Positions 18,201-24,617 of a stretch of DNA of 64,000 bases are shown here, piece by piece. The notes under the pieces were generated by a model. It had not been told where the DNA came from, made no database searches, and was given only the letters and a program-made list of their open reading frames with translations. The stretch covers positions 186,001-250,000 of the forward strand of contig NZ_BMPB01000001.1 in assembly GCF_014647375.1 (NCBI RefSeq), given 5' to 3'. Position 1 is the stretch's first letter. The number at the start of each line of letters is the position of its first letter. This stretch comes from Parabacteroides faecis (GTDB lineage: Bacteria; Bacteroidota; Bacteroidia; Bacteroidales; Tannerellaceae). The position numbers and the translations under genes were made by a program.

Positions 18201-19553
18201 ATCATCAAGATATACAGTATTAAAAAGGGATAATGTTACTAAATCGAATTTGTTATCTGTATTTGTCTTTACTGCATCAAAATACTTCTTTGCTAATAAA
18301 TCTTTCTGATATGCAACATTTTTCTTACTCAATGCCACGCTCCATGCCTCTGTTGCAGCCATTACCTCTTCATTAGCTGCACTCAACTCATCATTACGAG
18401 TATCAACAAGAGCTTGAGCCTCTTCCAATGCATCTACCGCGTGGACTAAAGTTGTATGTAAACCTTCAATCTTCTTCTTCAGATCATCATTGATGTTTGC
18501 ATTGTTCTTTATGGATTCATCGATAGACTGCAATCTTTTATTAAGATCTTCTAGGTCATATCTATGTCCCCGCAAAGAAACGCTAATTTCCTGTAATTGT
18601 TTTACCAATTCATTATAGTTTCCTTTCTCTTCTTTCAGCATCTTCGCTGTTACAGCATAATCCTCTTTCTGATCATTTAATGCTTCCAAAGCGGCGTCTA
18701 CCAGTTTTACCTTAGCTTCGTAAACAGCATAAGCTTTTTCATAAGCTTCATAGGCATCAGCCACTTCACCATAAGACAATGTACCCGGCTTCGGATCAAC
18801 AGCTTCATATTCTTGTTCTACCCATTTGTTAGGCATACCATCGGAGACACCTTTTGCAAATGCGAAAGCTACTTTGTCATCAGCCTGAGTCTGAAGTTTA
18901 CTGTTCAAATCATACTTGCTTAACCATACCGGGCCAGCTACTACCGGTTTGATTCTGAAAAAATCGACTCTTTCCTGAACATCTTTTGTTGCATACTTGA
19001 CAGCAGCCACTTTACCAGAACCATCTGATGCAGGAAGCAAAGTCATGATAGAGTCTGCATGAATATATGTTTCCGGAGTTCTTGCGATTGTCAGGTTTTC
19101 ACCAGCCTCATCAAGCATCCATGTCCATGAAACATCCTTTCCGCCTAAATGGGAAGCAGTCCACGCTCCACCTTTATAATCCTGCGCCTTTGCAGGATCG
19201 AAAGACAAAGTAAGGTGATGAGCCAGGTTTCTGAAAATAAAAGCAGTTCTGGATTTGTCTACATTAGAATCTTTTTCTACAGTCCAAAGAGATTCTCCAA
19301 TATTAGCCTGAAAATAAGGAACAAAGGCCAATTCATAGTGGAAACCGCCGCCTTGCAGATCTTTTACTTTCTGCATAACCAGCACATTATAACCATCTGA
19401 TAACTGATAAGCTCTACCATCTGTAACTTTAGATACAGCTTCTATAGAAGGAGCCGTAGCTTTAGTATACACATCCTGAGTCTGAGCATAACCAGTCCCA
19501 ACAGTTGTCGCCAGTAACATACCGGCCACCAAAGTAGAAAACTTTTTGTTCAT
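15225..19553 (-). CDS. DUF6383-type large secreted surface protein with coiled coil
   Basis: A 1442-residue exported protein: signal peptide to about residue 23 (GTGYAQ), then beta-rich repeats with SDGYNVLVMQ-like and DGKYLMVDTAYL segments. The C-terminus (about 1370-1442) matches the DUF6383 domain: SNGAVIVKGAEGKKVVINNVLGQTIA split by short turns, then VPAGVVYVKV. Residues about 258-650 form a long, charged, largely helical coiled coil (heptads such as LEDLNKRLQSIDESI) inserted between beta-rich parts. DUF6383 proteins are numerous in Parabacteroides and are probably cell-surface or S-layer-like. No minus-strand TAnnTTTG promoter occurs between the ATG and 20040. The only consensus promoter there faces away, between 18-bp inverted repeats, so expression is probably switched by inversion and off in this orientation. 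Confidence 0.85.
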   Translation of the reverse strand: MNKKFSTLVAGMLLATTVGTGYAQTQDVYTKATAPSIEAVSKVTDGRAYQLSDGYNVLVMQKVKDLQGGGFHYELAFVPYFQANIGESLWTVEKDSNVDKSRTAFIFRNLAHHLTLSFDPAKAQDYKGGAWTASHLGGKDVSWTWMLDEAGENLTIARTPETYIHADSIMTLLPASDGSGKVAAVKYATKDVQERVDFFRIKPVVAGPVWLSKYDLNSKLQTQADDKVAFAFAKGVSDGMPNKWVEQEYEAVDPKPGTLSYGEVADAYEAYEKAYAVYEAKVKLVDAALEALNDQKEDYAVTAKMLKEEKGNYNELVKQLQEISVSLRGHRYDLEDLNKRLQSIDESIKNNANINDDLKKKIEGLHTTLVHAVDALEEAQALVDTRNDELSAANEEVMAATEAWSVALSKKNVAYQKDLLAKKYFDAVKTNTDNKFDLVTLSLFNTVYLDDTKSWNDFFALVDIATESDKELFFELAKELYDNAKTAGIDETVAITSDINDVNTGLGKVTNDYVTSVNDAYKVTEQEAEDAASELEKCTVAVNESVANKADAEEALETAKAKEEKARTEYITVRNSIIHNNELDKDLLALLNKLEDQKSELEATIEKEENEEATLRKSCTTSIDRILALSQDLEFDKGDVIYHMHKWALADRAAAKAARTAQGLYAVYANLNAVKTPYWLSLKADDGKYLMVDTAYLSEEVAGINHLTFNTREYKKFENPNAPLAARDINGRFNFRFLYFPTQDSLRIEADGYNQKDVTTTYWKDRADSEIRYKASYAPGFEQNLVKVAVLGNHREVTVGSSEYIKRPNALEWTINDRIGLSLAGPVNVINVPAGLYYLDIVKANTQENGARLMLDVDNYSLTKVTPADQGKMDFAHLPAAKWYVEATPTDFGGYPNIYNMETGEKLNLGAYTVEEKDGKYYVTISQYIYQGSVEEKNDTFVLSVAPESEEGYYRTATGDPRALFTLGYLNISSGLNVEVGNKTINNDSVLVVSADSEDKFRLHRIGDNKEYGYGNSLERGLYQISLYNPNKLNQHNKYVQITNVDGTEMMVVSNAASATNFYLKEVNDVDGTHYYALINAAWDKKAGVVDATGLIKAEDITAETRTSAFALVVDSTRYYREFTKEELGEKNILKFYRTRSTDKEYLYASEAAELNLLAVEGKGDNAEALAEMTVIPTTETGVLMPQYFIARNVTEQKGSVKWCGEDHTSLADSLSCDHTHVTPDTLFGNFLVNLKIDAKYNKYNWENKYTRLAFLKGYVVKEEGTMPGTGNYTKLFVDGKQVTIAENKHNAAKFEFRLINDDEAQDFLIESESWKNDNAFAGAARPMTEGGWLKVQNGVPVIVKDNFENFDASSADIYNVESSEGSSVANEDITTSTITVIASNGAVIVKGAEGKKVVINNVLGQTIANTVVTSSEATIAVPAGVVYVKVEGEAAVPAIVK

Positions 19554-19645
19554 AATCTTTTGTTTAATATTAATAATAGTGTTACTTAAAAAGCCTTTTA
19601 ACCTTAGATTTGGAACGCCTCTGAGAGTAAATGACTAGATTAAAC

Positions 19646-19822
19646 GTTCCTTTTTTCTCGCCATTTTTCAGGTAGTATCTTGTCTTGGTAATAAGAAGTC
19701 CGATTTTTGTACTCTAATTGCTATTCAATTGATAAGAAAGAGGATAGGATTGAAAAAAAATTATGGGAAAGAATTGTAGGTTTAAAACTTATGTCTAACT
19801 TTGCTGGCGAGAAAAAAGGAAC
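19646..19822. promoter_or_regulatory. Candidate invertible promoter segment (inverton)
   Basis: GTTCCTTTTTTCTCGCCA (19646-19663) and its exact reverse complement (19805-19822) bound a 141-base spacer. Similarity continues outward imperfectly to TGACTA/TAGTCA (19632 and 19836). The spacer holds one full consensus promoter that points right, away from the DUF6383 gene. Inversion about these repeats would put its -7 box at about 19665-19672 on the minus strand, giving a leader of about 105 bases to the ATG at 19553. The rest of the 636-base gap (19823-20034) is AT-rich with no ORF or promoter that I can see. No recombinase gene is in the window. Confidence 0.7.
19774..19803 (+). promoter_or_regulatory. 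Promoter inside the candidate inverton
   Basis: TTG (19774-19776), 19 bases, TAACTTTG (19796-19803) is an exact Bacteroidota consensus promoter. It ends one base before the right inverted repeat. In the present orientation it drives no ORF and would make RNA antisense to the transglutaminase-like gene. Confidence 0.75.
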
Positions 19823-20034
19823 CTTTCTTTTAGTCACTACTTAGACTTCGTAATTAATTATATTACTTCACATTAAACCATTATTCAAGCTATCTATATT
19901 TAGAGTTAAATAGGTTATCTACGATTCATAACTTACTATTAATCAATATGCTTCATTTTAGCTATTCCAAAGGAATTGTTAAATGGAGATATTTTAGTCT
20001 GTTTGCATGGAGAAAAACAGGTATTTTCAATCAC

Positions 20035-20063
20035 AAAAAAGGCCATCGTTCGAAACGACAGCC
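20035..20063 (-). terminator. Second minus-strand terminator
   Basis: On the minus strand GGCTGTCGTT-TCG-AACGATGGCC is followed by six T. G-U pairs complete the stem. It lies about 65 bases beyond the first terminator of the transglutaminase-like gene. Confidence 0.75.
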
Positions 20064-20123
20064 TTGGTTCATTATTCTTATAAAAAGTTGATGTGTACAA
20101 AAAATGTAAAAATACACTAACAC

Positions 20124-20165
20124 AAAAACCCCGATTATCAATAGTTCATCTACTGACAACCGGGG
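20124..20165 (-). terminator. Main terminator of the transglutaminase-like gene
   Basis: Minus-strand RNA forms a 16-pair stem, CCCCGGUUGUCAGUAG with CUAUUGAUAAUCGGGG, in which three pairs are G-U. It has a five-base loop and then UUUUUGUG. The wobble pairs exist only in the minus-strand RNA, which fixes its direction. Confidence 0.85.
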
Positions 20166-20189
20166 TCGGATATTTATTTCAGAAGTATT

Positions 20190-22880
20190 TTACAACTTAT
20201 GTATCACCTTCATCAACTGTTCACCCAAACCAATGGTATATCCCTGAGAGACGAACACAACACGGTTGAAAGTATCTGCAATGATAAAGATAGGGAGCTG
20301 GCTGGCATTTGCCAGTTTCATGGCCGATGCAATCTCCTTCTGGATATGGTTGTCAGCATCGATACCGTAAGTGATCGTGCTAGGCAGATCGCCGAACTCT
20401 TTCGGATCGAAGTTCTGGTAACCCTTTTCGTCCGGGAACAGAAGTACCATACTGCGGCCCCATTCTTCCAGGTCTTTCTTCACAGCTGCTATGTCGCGCA
20501 TAGCGTGGTTGGTCGGTTCCTGACGGGCACCCAGGATAGCGACAACGAAATAACCACGGCCTGTCGTTGCCAGTACGCTGGTTTCTTCGCCGTTGTCGGC
20601 ACGTTTGAACTTGTTTTCCGAATTGAAATTACCGATCACCTGTACTTCGTCAGTGTTTTCACGCATTTCCAGTTTTGTGGAGGTCGTCTTGTCAGGTTCC
20701 ACATTAAAGAAAGAAACTTCAGCCAATACGCTGCCGTTAGCCATACGGGTTCCGGTAACCATCATATAGTTACCTTCGTCCATGCTCAACGGAGTCTTCA
20801 ACATGCTGCTCCAGGTGTCGCCTACACCCATATCCACATTGCCGCGGCGTTCAAAGTTCAGGGTCTGCAACTTAGCATCCGGTAATATCTTAGCAATAGT
20901 GAAATGGCTGTAATATTTCGGATCCTGCAATGCTTTGATCGGAGCATAGGATGCGACAACCTTACCCTGTTTAGCCGTCGTCTGAACAGCAGCTTCAAAA
21001 TCCACGTCCATCCAGTTGCCGTCTTTCCAATATTGCACCTTGCGGGCAACCGGTTCGATACGTGCGGGGATACCCAGACTACGGGCAACGGCTACAAAGA
21101 AGATATCACGCGATCCGGTATCAGCCACACGCGATTTGAATACACCCATCGGCATAATCGGGATGCGCTGTGAATTGAGTTCGTTCTTGATGGTGATATT
21201 CTTCTTCACCCAATCTACCAATGCCATCGGATCATTGATAGCCTTATCCGATAAATCCTTATCGATATTCTCTGCAAAGAATTTCTTATACGGAGTCAGG
21301 AACTCATTCTGAACACGAGGATTCATGACATAACGTACATAGATATCTCCAAATTCTTCTTTTTCTTTTGGAGGCATATAATCGGTAAGAATAGCAACCG
21401 TATTGTTCAAATGATCCGATAAAACAGAGGCAGGAGTATCTCTCAGGTCTTTTGCAGAAATCACATCCAACAAGGCCATTGCTCTCCCATAATTTTTATT
21501 CTCACGCAGGAACTTCTCAATTTCCATCCAGTTACCACGGCTACCGATCATAAAATCAGCTGTTTTCAACGGATCGAGTCCTAGCTCTTTTGCCAATGCT
21601 TCGGCCTTTTCTTCCGTATAGAAAGTGGCAACGTATTTATTACGGATCGCATCCTCTTCCAACAAGCGGGCTGCATTCGCTTCCTTTTGTTCAGGAGTTA
21701 CTTCGACAGCGATAGAACCTTCAACCGGAGGAATAACATCGAGGGCTACAGCTCCGATGGCATCACCAGGCTTCTTATCCAGCTTGATGGTTGCATCGCC
21801 TTTACCGAAGGAGACTTTATCGAAACCGAATTTGCCGTCTTTGGTTGCCCATACGAACATATCCCCTTTACCGGCTGTCAAGAATGTCTTTCCTTCGGCA
21901 TCTGTTTTCTTATTGGCAACAGTATAAAACTCGGCATAATTGTAGATTTTGAATTCCACATCGGCACCGGATACCGGCTTGCCTTCCTCATCCACTACAG
22001 TAACAATCGCTTTACCTGTCGGAGCATAGTTGTCGATCACATTGATCTCTGTATAACCGTCTGTTTCAAGCATGACTTCTTCCGGACCATGATATTTACC
22101 GAATACTTTCGTATGCATCAACATACCACGATAAGCCGGGCCGTTAAACCATCCCAGGTTCAGAACCGGTTCCGGTTCGCAAGCACCCAGGAAATACCAT
22201 TTACCATTTACCCAGGCTTCTACCCAGGCATGGTTGTCGTCGGTATGTGCCCAACGCGGAGTATATACCTGGCGGGCAGGGATGCCTACCGAGCGAAGTG
22301 CTGCCACCGTAAAAGTCGACTCCTCACCACAACGTCCGTAAGCAGTCTTTACAGAAGCCAGCGGAGAACTTGTACGGGCATCCGACGGCGTATAAATTAC
22401 TTTTTCATGACACCAGTGGTTCACTTCCAGCACGGCATCATATAAAGACAAGCCTTTCACACGATCTTTCAGTTCATCGAAAAAGACCATACGGCTTTCA
22501 TCCAGGTTCTCGTTGTTCACGCGGATAGGCAGAACGAAATGGCGAAAGATCTCCTCAGGGATGCTGTCGCCCCAGGGCATTTCTTCTTTTGCCTTGAAAG
22601 AACTGCGGATATTATCCAGATAAAGTTTTCCATCATAATCGGTGATGTCGCCTATCGGCATATAGGCATACAGAAATGTAAGTGCCTCTTTTTCTTCCGG
22701 CGTCATTTGTTGATTGAAAACTGTGAACAGATCTCCGTCAGGCAAAGCCGCCTGTTTGGCCTGGAAATCTTTCTCCACTTCAGCTCTGAATGCATCGTCA
22801 GAGATGAAATGCTGCTGTTTGTTACATGCCGTCCCTATCAGGAGGATGAACAATAGTGCGAATAATTGTGTTTTATGCAT
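20190..22880 (-). CDS. Transglutaminase-like lipoprotein with degenerate second domain
   Basis: An 896-residue lipoprotein when started at ATG 22880; the lipobox is LLIGTAC. A further 24 in-frame codons upstream run through the promoter and are not used. The first transglutaminase-like domain keeps the catalytic Cys (about 184, in YGRCGEES) and His (about 217, in DNHAWVEAW). An Ig-like/carboxypeptidase-regulatory segment follows (GKAIVTVVDEEGKPVSGADV). A second domain (VARSLGIPARIEPV) keeps the scaffold, but the Cys position reads within TGSRD, so it should be inactive. The C-terminus resembles a thioredoxin-like fold (PIFIIADTFNRVVFVSQGY). It probably remodels or cleaves envelope peptides; the substrate is unknown. 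Confidence 0.85.
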   Translation of the reverse strand: MHKTQLFALLFILLIGTACNKQQHFISDDAFRAEVEKDFQAKQAALPDGDLFTVFNQQMTPEEKEALTFLYAYMPIGDITDYDGKLYLDNIRSSFKAKEEMPWGDSIPEEIFRHFVLPIRVNNENLDESRMVFFDELKDRVKGLSLYDAVLEVNHWCHEKVIYTPSDARTSSPLASVKTAYGRCGEESTFTVAALRSVGIPARQVYTPRWAHTDDNHAWVEAWVNGKWYFLGACEPEPVLNLGWFNGPAYRGMLMHTKVFGKYHGPEEVMLETDGYTEINVIDNYAPTGKAIVTVVDEEGKPVSGADVEFKIYNYAEFYTVANKKTDAEGKTFLTAGKGDMFVWATKDGKFGFDKVSFGKGDATIKLDKKPGDAIGAVALDVIPPVEGSIAVEVTPEQKEANAARLLEEDAIRNKYVATFYTEEKAEALAKELGLDPLKTADFMIGSRGNWMEIEKFLRENKNYGRAMALLDVISAKDLRDTPASVLSDHLNNTVAILTDYMPPKEKEEFGDIYVRYVMNPRVQNEFLTPYKKFFAENIDKDLSDKAINDPMALVDWVKKNITIKNELNSQRIPIMPMGVFKSRVADTGSRDIFFVAVARSLGIPARIEPVARKVQYWKDGNWMDVDFEAAVQTTAKQGKVVASYAPIKALQDPKYYSHFTIAKILPDAKLQTLNFERRGNVDMGVGDTWSSMLKTPLSMDEGNYMMVTGTRMANGSVLAEVSFFNVEPDKTTSTKLEMRENTDEVQVIGNFNSENKFKRADNGEETSVLATTGRGYFVVAILGARQEPTNHAMRDIAAVKKDLEEWGRSMVLLFPDEKGYQNFDPKEFGDLPSTITYGIDADNHIQKEIASAMKLANASQLPIFIIADTFNRVVFVSQGYTIGLGEQLMKVIHKL

Positions 22881-22899
22881 AGTGTTAATTTTATCCCGA

Positions 22900-22907
22900 C
22901 AAATATA
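22900..22907 (-). promoter_or_regulatory. -7 box of the transglutaminase-like gene
   Basis: The minus strand reads TATATTTG, an exact TAnnTTTG element, 20 bases before the ATG at 22880. The -33 region does not show TTG. Its position rules out the longer upstream start at 22952. Confidence 0.5.
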
Positions 22908-23019
22908 CGTAATATATTCATTAGTCAGTATATGAGCCATATATTTCGGCATTCATTCCATTGTTGTTTCAGATTTTTTTTGTTATTTTGAAGGATAATT
23001 GAGTAAACCGTTTCCGCTT

Positions 23020-24537
23020 ATGTTCCATGATTTAGAACTCTTACACAATGCGGAGGGAATCTTGTTGATTGCTTCCGTCATTCTTTTTTTCAGTATTTTC
23101 GCCGGTAAGGCAGGTTATCGTTTCGGACTTCCCGCATTGTTGCTGTTTCTGGGAGTCGGTATGTTATTCGGTAGCGACGGGCTGGGAATCCAGTTCAGTA
23201 ATCCAAATATTGCGCAGTTCATCGGTATGCTAGCGTTGAGTATCATCCTGTTCTCAGGTGGTATGGACACGAAGATATCCGAGGTAAAACCCATTGCGTC
23301 GCAAGGGGTCATTCTGGCAACAGTCGGTGTACTGGCAACTACGTTCATTACGGGGGGATTCATTTATTATCTGTCCAAACTCGTGACCGGTTATGAAACG
23401 CTCACACTCCCCGAGTCCCTGCTGATGGCTGCCGTTATGTCGTCAACCGATTCGGCCTCCGTATTCTCCATCCTGCGAAGCAAGGGAGTCTACCTGAAAG
23501 AGCGTCTCCGACCAACCTTGGAGTTGGAAAGTGGTAGTAACGACCCGATGGCGTATATGCTTACCCTACTGTTGATCGCTTATATCCAGACAGCCGGCAT
23601 GAATCTGGCCGATGCTGCTTTGTCGTTGGTGATCCAATTGTCGGTAGGTGCCATAGCCGGATTCTTATTCGGAAAACTGGCCGTAATCATTATCAATAAA
23701 ATTGACATCGATAATGAGTCGCTGTATCCGATCCTGTTGCTGGCAACAGCCTTCTTTACTTTCGCCGCTACCTCGCTCTGCAAGGGGAACGGTTACCTGG
23801 CTGTATATATCGCTGGCCTGGTAGTCGGAAATGCGAAGATCGTACACAAGAAGAGTATCGGTACTTTCTTCGACGGTTTTGCCTGGTTATGGCAGATCGT
23901 GATGTTCCTTACGCTGGGATTACTTGTCAATCCGCACGAACTGTTGCCGGTAGCTCCCATCGGTCTGACGGTCGGTATCTTTATGATCATTTTCGCCCGT
24001 CCGATCAGTGTTTTCCTCTGCCTGCTCCCATATAAGAACTTCTCTTTCAAAGGGAAACTATATATTTCGTGGGTAGGGCTTCGAGGAGCCGTACCGATTA
24101 TCTTCGCCACCTATCCGCTGATTGCAGGAGTAGAGCATGCCGGGCTGATATTCAACGTGGTATTCTTTATCACGATCTTGTCACTGCTGATACAGGGCAC
24201 AACAGTAACACAGGCTGCCAAATGGCTGGATATGATAGATGAACCGGAACGAAAGGATGTATTCGGTATCGAACTGCCGGAAGGTATCAAGAGCGCGATG
24301 AGCGAGATCGATGTAACTCCCGAAGTACTTACGCATGGGAATAAACTGATGGAACTCACCCTGCCCGACCATACGCTGGCGGTAATGGTCATGCGTGACG
24401 GACGTTATTTCATACCTAAAGGGAATACGGTCCTGATGGAGAATGATAAGCTACTGATGATTTCCGATAATGACGAAGCACTGCTTCAGGCTTATGAGGC
24501 GCTGGGAATTACAGATTACACGCTGAAGAAGAATTAA
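23020..24537 (+). CDS. Potassium/proton antiporter, CPA1 NhaP2/CvrA type
   Basis: About 505 residues from ATG 23020; a TTG at 22999 would add seven residues but lies only nine bases past a -7-like TTATTTTG. It has about 12 transmembrane helices with the CPA1 core: the ILFSGGMDTK loop, the SSTDSASVF segment, LELESGSNDPMAYMLTL (the Asn-Asp ion site) and WVGLRGAVPI. A soluble TrkA_C-like tail (about 420-505, ending near NDEALLQAYEAL) suggests ligand gating. The family exchanges K+ or Na+ for H+ at the inner membrane and protects against high cell potassium or alkaline pH. It is monocistronic, divergent from the transglutaminase gene, and ends at a bidirectional hairpin. Confidence 0.9.
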   Translation: MFHDLELLHNAEGILLIASVILFFSIFAGKAGYRFGLPALLLFLGVGMLFGSDGLGIQFSNPNIAQFIGMLALSIILFSGGMDTKISEVKPIASQGVILATVGVLATTFITGGFIYYLSKLVTGYETLTLPESLLMAAVMSSTDSASVFSILRSKGVYLKERLRPTLELESGSNDPMAYMLTLLLIAYIQTAGMNLADAALSLVIQLSVGAIAGFLFGKLAVIIINKIDIDNESLYPILLLATAFFTFAATSLCKGNGYLAVYIAGLVVGNAKIVHKKSIGTFFDGFAWLWQIVMFLTLGLLVNPHELLPVAPIGLTVGIFMIIFARPISVFLCLLPYKNFSFKGKLYISWVGLRGAVPIIFATYPLIAGVEHAGLIFNVVFFITILSLLIQGTTVTQAAKWLDMIDEPERKDVFGIELPEGIKSAMSEIDVTPEVLTHGNKLMELTLPDHTLAVMVMRDGRYFIPKGNTVLMENDKLLMISDNDEALLQAYEALGITDYTLKKN

Positions 24538-24540
24538 AAG

Positions 24541-24617
24541 GATAAGGGGTGTGTTAAAGCTAGTTATATAACAAAGCAATAACACACCCCTTGCTCCCTT
24601 CCAGAAGGGAAAGTTTA
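24541..24617. terminator. Two-hairpin convergent terminator element, copy 1
   Basis: A 13-bp perfect stem AAGGGGTGTGTTA (24544-24556) with TAACACACCCCTT (24580-24592) is followed by a second small hairpin TCCCTT-CCAG-AAGGGA (24595-24610). It sits between the convergent antiporter and GH3 genes. A clearly related element is found at 41728-41801. Confidence 0.75.

Noticed and set aside
19632-19836. MITE instead of inverton
   Set aside because: Terminal inverted repeats could also mark a MITE, but no target-site duplication is evident. The internal outward promoter and the promoterless surface gene fit an invertible segment better.
22881-22952. 24-codon N-terminal extension of the transglutaminase-like gene
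   Set aside because: It would pass through the TATATTTG -7 box, and the lipoprotein signal starts at the internal ATG 22880.
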